Positions 1 to 7,916 are shown, counted from the stretch's first letter. The stretch: 10,978 nucleotides of DNA from Thermodesulfovibrio sp. (GCA_027016675.1 JALUSH010000138.1:1-10978), one strand, 5' to 3'. Made by a program: numbers and translations. Notes: generated by a model not told the origin, from the sequence alone.

Positions 1-923
1 CCTATGATCTTATCATAATAGGAGGTGGACCTGCAGGGTTAACTGCTGCAGTGTATGCTGCCACCCTCAGGATGGATGCATTCCTTATTGCCAAAGACCT
101 TGGTGGTCAGGCGATTGACAGTACAAAGATAGAAAACTACATGGGCTATGATTTTATTACAGGTCCTGAGTTAATAAAACGCTTTCAGGATCAGCTTATA
201 CATTCTCACTACATAGACCACCTGATGGATCAGGTTGAGAAGATAGAGCCTGTTGACGGAGGCTTTCAGGTAACAGTATCTGATCTCAGGAAATACACAT
301 CAAGTGCCCTTATAATAGCCACTGGTATGACCCGGAGACGGCTCAAGATTCCGGGTGAGGAGGAATTCCAGAGAAAAGGGGTCTTCTATGGAAATATACA
401 GGATCTCTCATTTGTTCAGGGTGATGATGCTGTGGTAGTGGGTGGTGGAAATTCAGCAGTGCAGATAGTTGAGAATCTCCACACAGTTGCCAGGAACATC
501 CATCTGGTTTCAGACTCTGGACTCAGGGCAGATGCTGTAATTATTGAACGAATAAGGAATTTCAAAAATTTAAAAATATACGAAGGATACACACCGCTTG
601 AGTTCAGGGGTGACAAGACGCTGTCTTCTGTTGTGATAAGAAAGATGGCCTCTGATGAAATCATTGAACTTCCTGCAAAGGGTGTATTTATTGCAATCGG
701 ACTTCAGCCAAACTCCTCTCTTGTTTCAGGCCTCTGTGAACTGAATGAACGGGGAGAGATTATCATTGCTCCTGACTGTTCCACATCATATCCTGGAATT
801 TTTGCTGCTGGAGATGTTACAAATGCCTATGGAAAGAGAATTATTATAGCCTCAGGTGAGGGAGCAAAGGCAGCAATGGCAGCAAGGCAGTATTTGCTGG
901 ATTTGAGAAAGAGGGAGAAGTAA
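1..923 (+). CDS. Thioredoxin-reductase-like FAD flavoprotein lacking the redox CxxC (5' partial)
   Basis: The frame is open to the window edge (first full codon at base 3), so the true start lies upstream. A GTG at base 51 sits inside the FAD motif and is not the start. Visible order: dinucleotide-binding GGGPAG at bases 21-38; a second Rossmann motif GGGNSA (bases 441-458); then GIFAAGD (FAD-contacting, bases 795-815) and a C-terminal IIIASGEGAKAA stretch. The C-terminal half resembles the AhpF reductase domain more than classical TrxB. The NADPH-type HRRxxxR signature is absent (HLVSDSGLRAD instead), which would fit NADH use by family knowledge. The CxxC that normally precedes the second Rossmann motif is missing: that place reads YGNIQDLSF, and the only two cysteines are near the C-terminus, well apart. 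It is therefore unlikely to reduce thioredoxin in the usual way. It could be a flavoprotein reductase with another acceptor, such as ferredoxin. The next gene starts 96 bases downstream. Confidence 0.85.
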   Translation, partial: YDLIIIGGGPAGLTAAVYAATLRMDAFLIAKDLGGQAIDSTKIENYMGYDFITGPELIKRFQDQLIHSHYIDHLMDQVEKIEPVDGGFQVTVSDLRKYTSSALIIATGMTRRRLKIPGEEEFQRKGVFYGNIQDLSFVQGDDAVVVGGGNSAVQIVENLHTVARNIHLVSDSGLRADAVIIERIRNFKNLKIYEGYTPLEFRGDKTLSSVVIRKMASDEIIELPAKGVFIAIGLQPNSSLVSGLCELNERGEIIIAPDCSTSYPGIFAAGDVTNAYGKRIIIASGEGAKAAMAARQYLLDLRKREK

Positions 924-1019
924 GGATTAAGGATTCTGTTCTGAAAACATGGTTTCGAGTGTTCATTTCCAGCAAATAAAATAAAACTGGACAAATATAC
1001 ATAACCGTCAGGAGGTCTC

Positions 1020-3101
1020 ATGCAAGAGCATCAACATAACCACAGTAGTCACGAAACCCATGGAAAAATGGTGCATGCTGAACATGAAATGCACACGGAG
1101 AAGATGGATCAAAAAGGACACGAAGGACATGAAGAGCACAAGGCACAGGGCCATCATGACCACCATGCCCATATGGTGGCAGACTTCAGGCGAAGGTTCT
1201 GGATATCCCTTGCTGTAACCATTCCCATACTGGCGTTGTCTCCCCTTGTGCAGAGGTTTCTTGGCTTTAAAGAGGCCATCGCCTTTCCTGGTGATCTCTA
1301 TGTCCTTTTTGTTCTTTCATCCTTTGTCTTCTTCTATGGTGGTTATCCATTTCTCAAGGGGATATTTAATGAGCTAAGGTCAGCCAAGCCAGGTATGATG
1401 ACCCTTATTGCCATAGCTATCAGTACTGCCTACATATACAGCAGTGTTGTTGTGTTCGGGCTGGAAGGCAAGGTATTTTTCTGGGAACTGGCCACACTGA
1501 TTGACATCATGCTTCTTGGACACTGGATAGAGATGAAATCTATAATGGGTGCATCCCGTGCCCTTGAAGAACTCGCAAAACTCATGCCATCTGAGGCACA
1601 CAGGATCATGCCTGACGGTAGCACAGTGGATGTGCCCCTTGATGAACTAAAGACAGGTGACAGGGTTCTGGTCAAACCCGGAGAGAAGATTCCCGCTGAC
1701 GGAGTGGTTGTAGAGGGTGAAACCTCAGTAAATGAGGCCATGCTGACGGGAGAGTCAAAGCCTGTTTCAAAGAAGGAAGGTTCAAAGGTGATAGGTGGGG
1801 CTATAAATGGAGAGGGTTCCATTGTAATAGAGATTGAAAAGACAGGCAAGGATTCTTTTCTGTCTCAGGTCATAGACCTTGTGAAGCAGGCACAGGAGAG
1901 CAAATCAAAGACGCAGGATCTGGCAAACCGGGCAGCCTTCTGGCTCACTATCATTGCAATTTCAGGTGGTGCTATCACTCTGTTTATATGGCTTGCCATA
2001 ATGAACAAGGACTTTGCCTTTGCCCTTGAGAGAACAGTTACAGTAATGGTTATAACATGCCCTCATGCACTGGGGCTTGCAGTGCCGCTGGTAGTGGCGG
2101 TGTCTACAGCACTGTCTGCAAAGAATGGACTCCTGATAAGAGACCGTGCTGCCTTTGAAAGGGGAAGGAATATCCAGGCCATAATATTTGATAAAACAGG
2201 CACTCTCACACAGGGCAGGTTCGGGGTAACTGACATTATCAAATTCCAGGAAATAGAAGAAAAAGAACTCCTGAAATATGCTGCATCTGTGGAGGCACAT
2301 TCAGAGCATCCAATAGCAAAGGGTATTGTGGATGCCTCAGATGGAGTCTATTCGTTAGATGGATTCAAGGCCATTCCTGGCAAGGGAGCAGAGGGTAGGG
2401 TCAATGGCAAGGATGTAATGATAGTGAGCCCGGGATATCTCAGAGAAAAGGGTATTGAGATGAGTGATGAAAGAATAGAAAAGCTCTCATCCCAGGGTAA
2501 AACAGTGGTGTTTGTTCTGATAGACGGAAAACTGGCAGGTGCTATAGCGCTTGCTGATATTATAAGGCCTGAGTCAAAAGAGGCGATCTCCAGACTCAAA
2601 CAGATGGGGATCCAGTGCATGATGCTGACAGGTGATAACCGTCAGGTAGCCAGATGGGTATCAGAAGAACTGGGACTGGATGATTACTTTGCCGAGGTTC
2701 TTCCTCATGAAAAGGCAGAAAAGGTAAAGGAGGTGCAATCAAGGGGGCTTGTGGTGGCAATGACAGGTGATGGTGTTAATGATGCCCCTGCCCTTGCACA
2801 GGCAGATGTGGGCATAGCCATAGGTGCAGGTACAGATGTGGCAGTAGAGACCGCTGACATCGTCCTTGTGAAAAGCAATCCCCTTGATGCAGTAGCAATA
2901 ATTGGACTTGCAAAGGCCACTTATAAAAAGATGATGCAAAATCTTGCATGGGCAACAGGCTATAATACATTTGCCATTCCCCTTGCTGCTGGGGTTCTCT
3001 ACAAGTATGGCATACTTCTGAGCCCTGCAATGGGTGCAGTGCTTATGTCCCTGAGTACAGTGGTTGTGGCTATAAATGCGCGATTTTTAAAACTAAAATG
3101 A
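1020..3101 (+). CDS. copB: CopB-type P1B heavy-metal (copper/silver) translocating ATPase
   Basis: 693 residues, a usual length for this family. Residues 1-51 hold 16 histidines and no Cys-type HMA domain, a His-rich metal-binding tail typical of CopB. Membrane helices cover about 59-77, 92-111, 124-147, 153-170, 305-327 and 338-362, plus two at the C-terminus. Key motifs: TGES 243-246 (actuator), CPH 347-349 (metal site in TM6), phosphorylated Asp in DKTGT 391-395, HP 430-431 (nucleotide domain), TGD 537-539 and GDGVND 583-588. TM7 has N641 and GYN 647-649, and TM8 has MSLST 676-680, both expected for the CPH subgroup. That subgroup moves Cu(I)/Cu(II) or Ag(I) out of the cytoplasm using ATP. 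The start is supported by AGGAGG at 1010-1015, four bases before ATG. No CopY- or CueR-like regulator is adjacent. The HD-GYP gene follows after 62 bases. Confidence 0.95.
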   Translation: MQEHQHNHSSHETHGKMVHAEHEMHTEKMDQKGHEGHEEHKAQGHHDHHAHMVADFRRRFWISLAVTIPILALSPLVQRFLGFKEAIAFPGDLYVLFVLSSFVFFYGGYPFLKGIFNELRSAKPGMMTLIAIAISTAYIYSSVVVFGLEGKVFFWELATLIDIMLLGHWIEMKSIMGASRALEELAKLMPSEAHRIMPDGSTVDVPLDELKTGDRVLVKPGEKIPADGVVVEGETSVNEAMLTGESKPVSKKEGSKVIGGAINGEGSIVIEIEKTGKDSFLSQVIDLVKQAQESKSKTQDLANRAAFWLTIIAISGGAITLFIWLAIMNKDFAFALERTVTVMVITCPHALGLAVPLVVAVSTALSAKNGLLIRDRAAFERGRNIQAIIFDKTGTLTQGRFGVTDIIKFQEIEEKELLKYAASVEAHSEHPIAKGIVDASDGVYSLDGFKAIPGKGAEGRVNGKDVMIVSPGYLREKGIEMSDERIEKLSSQGKTVVFVLIDGKLAGAIALADIIRPESKEAISRLKQMGIQCMMLTGDNRQVARWVSEELGLDDYFAEVLPHEKAEKVKEVQSRGLVVAMTGDGVNDAPALAQADVGIAIGAGTDVAVETADIVLVKSNPLDAVAIIGLAKATYKKMMQNLAWATGYNTFAIPLAAGVLYKYGILLSPAMGAVLMSLSTVVVAINARFLKLK

Positions 3102-3163
3102 TGCTAAATCGTGGTGGTTATATTTAAAGAGTCTCAATAATCAAGAAAGGAGCAACTACAGGT

Positions 3164-3880
3164 ATGACACATTGTGTTGCCTGTCAGACAGAGATAAAAG
3201 AGGGCATCTTCAAGGATGGCAGAGGGCCGTACTGTTGTGAAAAGTGTTATTTCAGAGACAGATTTCTTGGAGGTGTAATGGATAAAATGGAGGCAATATA
3301 CCTTGCCATAATTGAGGCACTTGTAGATGCAGTTGATGCTAAGGAGCATGAGGTAGGAAATCATTCCTATCGCGTAACACAACTTGCAATGGTACTTGCC
3401 CAGGAGATGGAGATCAAAGGAAGAGAACTTGTTGACCTCTATTGCGGTTCCATATTGCACGATATCGGAAAGATAGGTATCCCTGATAGTATATTGACTA
3501 AGCATGAAAATCTTTCTTCTGAAGAATGGGAGATTATGAAAAGGCATCCAGAGATTGGATACAGAATAGTAAGTCATATTGGATACTTTAAAAACGCTGC
3601 TGAGATTATATACTCCCATCATGAACATTATGATGGGACAGGTTATCCAAGGGGGCTTAAAGGAGACGAGATAGTGCTTGGAGCAAGAATATTTTCTGTT
3701 TGTGACACTCTTGATGCGCTTACTGTAGAAAGGCCATACAGGAACGCCCTGTCCTTTGAAGATGCAAAGAGGTTTATATTGAATCAATCAGGAAAAATCT
3801 TTGATCCCCATGTGGTGGATTGCTTTGTTGATGTAGAGATAAAACTAATGGAATTTTCAGGGAAAATAGTGTACTATTAA
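3164..3880 (+). CDS. HD-GYP cyclic-di-GMP phosphodiesterase with N-terminal zinc-ribbon-like module
   Basis: 238 residues, no membrane segment, predicted cytosolic. N-terminal module (1-35): C4-x2-C7 and C24/C25-x2-C28, a four-Cys knuckle pair like a zinc ribbon or TRASH/YHS-type metal site. The HD-GYP domain (about 43-230) keeps the expected metal ligands: E63, H67, HD 99-100, K103 in HDIGK, H128, H152-H153, D181, and the GYP triplet 160-162 in HHEHYDGTGYP. By family knowledge these enzymes hydrolyse c-di-GMP to pGpG or GMP, with a di- or tri-iron centre; the full ligand set suggests an active enzyme. The start has AAGGAG at 3147-3152, spacer 11. A second ATG at 3278 (M39) has GGAGGT at 3269-3274 and could give a form without the Cys module. 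The gene lies just downstream of copB on the same strand, so metal- or redox-controlled activity is a plausible inference. Confidence 0.9.
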   Translation: MTHCVACQTEIKEGIFKDGRGPYCCEKCYFRDRFLGGVMDKMEAIYLAIIEALVDAVDAKEHEVGNHSYRVTQLAMVLAQEMEIKGRELVDLYCGSILHDIGKIGIPDSILTKHENLSSEEWEIMKRHPEIGYRIVSHIGYFKNAAEIIYSHHEHYDGTGYPRGLKGDEIVLGARIFSVCDTLDALTVERPYRNALSFEDAKRFILNQSGKIFDPHVVDCFVDVEIKLMEFSGKIVYY

Positions 3881-4142
3881 TGGATATCAAACTGAATAAG
3901 AATAAAGAAAAGATTGTTGACCTCCCCTTGCAAGAGCTACAGGTTACGATGCCTTTACAAACCTTCGTACTGTCTGCGTACCTTAATAACTATGGCACAC
4001 TGTTTGAATAGTGGAGGCACTAACGCAGGATTCATCAGTCTTCGGTAAATACACATCTCACGGAGCAAAAAGAAAGAAGACAGGAACATGAAAACTACTT
4101 ACATTGCAAACTGGGAAAATAAAGATAATGCGTGGAGGAAAC
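3881..4142 (+). other. Long non-coding gap between the HD-GYP and phosphorylase genes
   Basis: About 260 bases without a convincing gene. There are short self-complementary pieces (AGGTT 3941-3945 with AACCT 3960-3964; GTAC 3967-3970 with GTAC 3978-3981) but no strong terminator with a T-run and no riboswitch class that I recognise. No clear -35/-10 pair stands out. Two tiny frames with ATG starts occur, at 3992-4048 (18 residues, no good ribosome site) and 4088-4150 (listed separately). The stretch presumably holds the promoter or leader of the phosphorylase gene. Confidence 0.4.
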
Positions 4143-4150
4143 ATGGATGA
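4088..4150 (+). CDS. Possible 20-codon upstream reading frame overlapping the phosphorylase start
   Basis: ATG at 4088 opens a frame reading MKTTYIANWENKDNAWRKHG with TGA at 4148-4150. It overlaps the proposed phosphorylase start (ATG 4143) by eight bases in a different frame. A weak AGGA (4082-4085) lies three bases before its ATG. The peptide has two Trp and several Lys/Asn codons and no recognisable domain. It could be a leader peptide coupling translation to the phosphorylase gene, a remnant of an earlier gene, or chance. I cannot separate these; chance is quite likely at this length. Confidence 0.2.
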   Translation: MKTTYIANWENKDNAWRKHG

Positions 4151-5888
4151 TAGATCAATAGCCTATTTTTCCATGGAGATAGCCCTTGATGAAGGAATGC
4201 CGACGTATGCCGGAGGGCTCGGGGTATTAGCCGGGGACACGATACGTTCGGCATCTGATCTTGGGATTCCAATGGTTGCTGTTACACTTCTTTATAGAAA
4301 GGGCTATTTTCGCCAAAGGCTTGAGCAGGACGGCTGGCAACAGGAGGAGCCGGTGCAATGGAGTGTGGAGGACTTTCTTCAGGAAGTACCCGAGAGAACA
4401 GCCGTAATGATAGAGGGACGGACAGTCCACCTGCATGCCTGGAGATACGATGTAAAAGGACTGAGCGGTCACATCATTCCTGTCTACTTACTGGATGCTG
4501 ATCTCCCTGAAAACTCTGAATGGGACCGTACACTGACACATTATCTCTATGGAGGAGACCATCACTATCGTCTCTGTCAGGAGGTGATATTGGGAATAGG
4601 TGGGGTGAAAATGCTCCGTGCCATGAATTATCATAATATTGAGCGATTTCACATGAATGAGGGTCATGCAGCCCTGCTTACGCTTGAGCTGCTGGATGAA
4701 AAAGCGCGCAGTGCAGGAAGAGAGGTTATTTCTCGTGATGATATCGAGGCTGTAAGAAGAAGATGCGTCTTTACTACTCATACACCTGTGCCAGCAGGAC
4801 ACGACCAGTTCTCTCTTGACCTTGTTGCACAGGTACTGCAGCGTGATGAATTTATGGAGATGAAGGATGTTTTTTGCCTGAATCTGGCCAGGCATGTGCT
4901 TGAGGAAGGAAAAAAGGTTTCAGAAATGGAGGATGTCCATGCCCTGAATATGACCTATCTTGCACTCAATCTAAGCCACTATGTCAATGGAGTGGCCAAA
5001 AGACACGGCGAGGTATCCCGTATGATGTTTAAAGATTTTAGCATTGACTCCATAACCAACGGCATACATGCTGCCACATGGGCATCACTACCCTTTCAGG
5101 AACTATTTGACCGTTATATTCCTGGCTGGAGGCAGGACAACTTCAGCCTGCGAAAGGCCTTCGGCATAACGAAAACAGAGGTGCATAAGGCACACATGAG
5201 GGTAAAAGAGGACCTGATAAACTATGTAAACCAGAAGGCAGGAGCCGGGATGGACATGGAGATATTTACGGTCGGATTTGCCCGTCGGGCAACACCATAT
5301 AAACGTTTGGACCTTTTCTTCACAGACATCGGGCGTCTGAAAGCCATTTCCGAAAAGCATGGTCAGCTACAGGTGATCTGTGCAGGCAAGGCACACCCTC
5401 AGGATACAGAAGGCAAGGAACTGATAAAGCGGATTTTCAGATTCAGGGAACAATTGAAGGACCATATAAGTGTTGTCTATCTCCAGGACTACGACCTGCG
5501 ACTGGCAAAAATGATTGTAGCCGGTGTTGACCTCTGGCTTAATACTCCTCATCCTCCCATGGAGGCATCAGGCACCAGCGGAATGAAGGCTGCACTAAAT
5601 GGTGTTCCCAGCCTGAGTGTCCTTGACGGCTGGTGGTTGGAAGGGCATATTGAGAATGTGACAGGCTGGTCTATAGGAGAAAGAAACAGCAATGGTGCTG
5701 AAGACAATGAAAGGTTGAGGGATGCGCAGGTACTTTATGACAAGCTTGAACATATTATCATCCCCATGTTCTATGAGAACAAGGACAGGTATATTGAGGT
5801 AATGAGACATGCCATTGCATTCAACGGCTCCTTTTTCAATACCCAGAGGATGATGCAACAGTATGTACTGAACGCTTATTTCAGATGA
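4143..5888 (+). CDS. glgP: Alpha-glucan (glycogen/maltodextrin) phosphorylase, short type, GT35
   Basis: 581 residues from ATG 4143, chosen because GGAGG (4134-4138) lies four bases before it and because the family opens with YFSMEI at residues 8-13. The in-frame ATGs at 4104 and 4128 have no ribosome site. It shortens alpha-1,4-glucans with inorganic phosphate to give glucose 1-phosphate, in the cytosol, using pyridoxal phosphate. Motifs in order: PTYAGGLGVLAGD 20-32; RFHMNEGHAAL 168-178; TTHTPVPAGHD 211-221; SITNGIHAATW 303-313; GFARRATPYKR 378-388; DLWLNTPHPPMEASGTSGMK 463-482, where K482 is the expected PLP-binding lysine. The length fits the compact bacterial/archaeal type rather than the long (about 800 residue) glycogen phosphorylases. 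Arginine CGN codons make up close to half of its arginines by hand count, clearly more than in copB or the kinase gene. No glgA, glgB or glgC is nearby. Confidence 0.93.
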   Translation: MDDRSIAYFSMEIALDEGMPTYAGGLGVLAGDTIRSASDLGIPMVAVTLLYRKGYFRQRLEQDGWQQEEPVQWSVEDFLQEVPERTAVMIEGRTVHLHAWRYDVKGLSGHIIPVYLLDADLPENSEWDRTLTHYLYGGDHHYRLCQEVILGIGGVKMLRAMNYHNIERFHMNEGHAALLTLELLDEKARSAGREVISRDDIEAVRRRCVFTTHTPVPAGHDQFSLDLVAQVLQRDEFMEMKDVFCLNLARHVLEEGKKVSEMEDVHALNMTYLALNLSHYVNGVAKRHGEVSRMMFKDFSIDSITNGIHAATWASLPFQELFDRYIPGWRQDNFSLRKAFGITKTEVHKAHMRVKEDLINYVNQKAGAGMDMEIFTVGFARRATPYKRLDLFFTDIGRLKAISEKHGQLQVICAGKAHPQDTEGKELIKRIFRFREQLKDHISVVYLQDYDLRLAKMIVAGVDLWLNTPHPPMEASGTSGMKAALNGVPSLSVLDGWWLEGHIENVTGWSIGERNSNGAEDNERLRDAQVLYDKLEHIIIPMFYENKDRYIEVMRHAIAFNGSFFNTQRMMQQYVLNAYFR

Positions 5889-5899
5889 GCGTTTTTTAT
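5871..5899 (+). terminator. Intrinsic terminator overlapping the end of glgP
   Basis: AACGCTTAT (5871-5879) pairs with ATGAGCGTT (5885-5893) over nine base pairs with one G-T wobble, loop TTCAG. The T-run beginning in the stem continues to 5897 (TTTTTT at 5892-5897), followed by ATTTCG. The stem includes the last codons and the stop codon (TGA 5886-5888) of the phosphorylase gene. The stem is AT-containing, so its strength is moderate. It should separate this gene from the kinase operon. Confidence 0.7.
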
Positions 5900-6039
5900 T
5901 TCGTTGTCTTTTGATTCGTTGCGTACTTTAGCGGCAGCCTTATGAGCGTGTTGCGGTTAAATATACGTTTTAAGGGCGCTTTTTCCATGTGTGGCCTGTC
6001 TGTAGTCTTACTGGTCAGGGCAAGGAGGATTTTTGATTA

Positions 6040-6909
6040 ATGAAAATCCTTGAAGATGACAGAGACAAAAACAAGACGGCTGATCCTGTCTGTGGAATGT
6101 TGGTAGATAACACAAGCAGGTTTTCTTCTAACTATCAAAAAAGGAACTATTACTTCTGTTCAGAAAAATGCAAAAACCTCTTTGAACAGGAACCTGCGCT
6201 CTTTCTTTCCATGCAGGACAGAAGGGAAATGATAATAGAGAAAGAACGAAGAGAATCCTTAAAAAGGATGACAGACCAGATAACCCATGAAATAAGAAAC
6301 CCCCTTACCTCTATTGGAGGGTTTGCAAGAAGGATCCTGAGGGGCCTTCCAGAGGATACCTCTGATAGAAAATACATGGAAAGGGTCATAGAGGATGTGG
6401 AAAGACTTGAGCAAATGGTGAACAGGCTTGTCAAGTTTGAATCAGATCAGTTTACCAGAGAGTCATCTAACATTAACAGAGTTATTTCCGAGATTCTGGA
6501 AATATTTGATGAGATTTTCAGGAATAATAACATAACCGTAAAGCTGGATCTGCAGGAGGAACTTCCTCCGGTGCTGCTTGACAGAGGGAAAATAAAATTA
6601 GCCTTATCAAACATCTTCAAAAACTCTATTGATGCAATGGATAAGGAAGACAGGGTTCTTGAAATTAATACATCTGTCAAAGACAAAAATATCATTATAA
6701 CAGTATCCGATACAGGAAAAGGAATACCCAGAGAGAAGATAAAATACATATTTGATCCTTTTTCCACATCAAAGATATATGGCCCCGGGCTCGGGCTTGC
6801 ATTCGTAAAAGAGGTAATACAGGCTCATGGTGGCACCATTGATGTAAATAGCACTGTAGGAAGAGGCACAACTTTTAAGATAAAATTACCTATTGAGAAG
6901 GAGAAATAG
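6040..6909 (+). CDS. Cytosolic sensor histidine kinase with N-terminal YHS domain
   Basis: 289 residues, no membrane helix and no signal peptide. A YHS domain covers about residues 15-57: DPVCGM 15-20, YYFC 37-40, C44 in SEKCKNLFE, and PALFL. Such domains have Cys residues linked to metal binding in copper and other heavy-metal proteins. Residues 58-75 are a short charged helix. The HisKA domain has the phospho-acceptor H83 in THEIRNPLTSIGGF. HATPase_c follows: N-box N191/N195 (NIFKNSIDAM), G1 DTGKGIP 224-230, F-box FDPF 238-241, G2 GPGLGLA 248-254. All catalytic elements are present, so autophosphorylation is likely. No response regulator gene lies in the window, so its partner is unknown. 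AAGGAGG at 6022-6028 precedes the ATG by 11 bases. The YVTN gene begins 2 bases after its stop codon. The signal may be an intracellular metal or redox state (inference). Confidence 0.92.
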   Translation: MKILEDDRDKNKTADPVCGMLVDNTSRFSSNYQKRNYYFCSEKCKNLFEQEPALFLSMQDRREMIIEKERRESLKRMTDQITHEIRNPLTSIGGFARRILRGLPEDTSDRKYMERVIEDVERLEQMVNRLVKFESDQFTRESSNINRVISEILEIFDEIFRNNNITVKLDLQEELPPVLLDRGKIKLALSNIFKNSIDAMDKEDRVLEINTSVKDKNIIITVSDTGKGIPREKIKYIFDPFSTSKIYGPGLGLAFVKEVIQAHGGTIDVNSTVGRGTTFKIKLPIEKEK

Positions 6910-6911
6910 GA

Positions 6912-7877
6912 ATGAAAAAGATCATTTTTATAGTTGCTTTTAATATTTTCTTGATATCTCTTTTGCTACAATCTAAAGTTGAGGCCCTTCTGCTGTTTGT
7001 AAACAATAGAGATTCTGCAGAGGTATCAGTAATCAACCCTGAAAAAGCCAGTATTATTGAAAAAATCAGGGTTGGTAAAAAGTCCACCTATATAGCTGTT
7101 AGTCCTGATGGGGAATATGCCTTTGCTGTTTCTACTGCTGAGAAGAGGCTATATGTTATTGATGCTAAAAGATTTAAAATTGTTAAGAAATTACCCCTTT
7201 CAGATGCACCTAAAGGTGTTGGTATAACAGGTGATAGTGAATTTATTTATGTGGTAAACGAAGGTTCCAGTGCAAGTAACATCTATGTATTCAAAACAGG
7301 CTCATGGGAAAGGATGAAAAGAATTAAGGTAGGAAGCCTGCCCCATAATGTTACATTCAGTACACCTGATGATCTTGCCTATGTCACTAATGGCGGCTCA
7401 AAAACCATAAGCATTATTGATACAAAGAAACATGAGGTTGTTGGAGAGATTCGGATTACAGGTAATGGAGTGCCACATAATTTAGACATAACCTCTGATG
7501 GAAAATATTTAATAGTGACACTTAAGGGAACAAACGAGGTTGCCATAGTAGATCTTAAGAAGAAAGAAGTTATAAAGTTATTGCCCGTTTCCAAAGGACA
7601 CCATGGCGTTGCTATAAGTCCTGATGATAGGTATGTATATGTAACAGGAGTAGGTGACGATGTGGTAGCAGTAATAGACACTGCTAACTGGCAGATCAAG
7701 GGGACTATAAAAGTTGGCAATGGACCTCACGGCGTGAGATTCTCGCCTGATGGTAGAATGGCCTTTGTTGCGCTGACAAAGACAGACGAAGTGATTGTAA
7801 TTGATACAAAAGCTCAGAGAGTCGTAAAGAGGATAAAATCTCCAGGGGTTCCCTTCTGGATAGCAACTAAGGAATAA
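6912..7877 (+). CDS. Exported YVTN-family seven-bladed beta-propeller protein
   Basis: 321 residues. N-terminal signal peptide: KK, a hydrophobic stretch 4-19 and a likely cleavage after VEA (residue 25), so the product is periplasmic or surface-exposed. The rest is beta-propeller repeats of 42-44 residues, with the SPDG..Y..V strand recurring near residues 60, 102, 146, 190, 232 and 274. The N-terminal strand (about 26-42) and the last residues probably complete a seventh blade. PHN/HHG/PHG occurs at the start of four blades (H145, H189, H230/231, H273), as in the YncE, NirF and cytochrome d1-like propeller group. No CxxCH is present, so it is not itself a c-type cytochrome. AAGGAG at 6898-6903, inside the kinase gene end, has a spacer of 8 and shows co-transcription with the kinase. 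Role unknown: a binding scaffold, a redox or metal partner, or a surface protein. Confidence 0.88.
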   Translation: MKKIIFIVAFNIFLISLLLQSKVEALLLFVNNRDSAEVSVINPEKASIIEKIRVGKKSTYIAVSPDGEYAFAVSTAEKRLYVIDAKRFKIVKKLPLSDAPKGVGITGDSEFIYVVNEGSSASNIYVFKTGSWERMKRIKVGSLPHNVTFSTPDDLAYVTNGGSKTISIIDTKKHEVVGEIRITGNGVPHNLDITSDGKYLIVTLKGTNEVAIVDLKKKEVIKLLPVSKGHHGVAISPDDRYVYVTGVGDDVVAVIDTANWQIKGTIKVGNGPHGVRFSPDGRMAFVALTKTDEVIVIDTKAQRVVKRIKSPGVPFWIATKE

Positions 7878-7916
7878 TACCCTGGACGTCAGAACTGATT
7901 TAAAGGAGGTATGGTT

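Noticed and set aside
924..1019. Promoter between the flavoprotein gene and copB
   Set aside because: No -35/-10 pair convincing enough; the genes may be co-transcribed.
3134..3787. Minus-strand reading frame of 217 residues
   Set aside because: Antisense to the HD-GYP gene; no ribosome site and no domain.
3941..3968. Possible pseudoknot in the gap before glgP
   Set aside because: The stems are 5 and 4 bp with no loop base between the first two arms, so the fold is not likely; no known riboswitch pattern (including c-di-GMP types) was seen.
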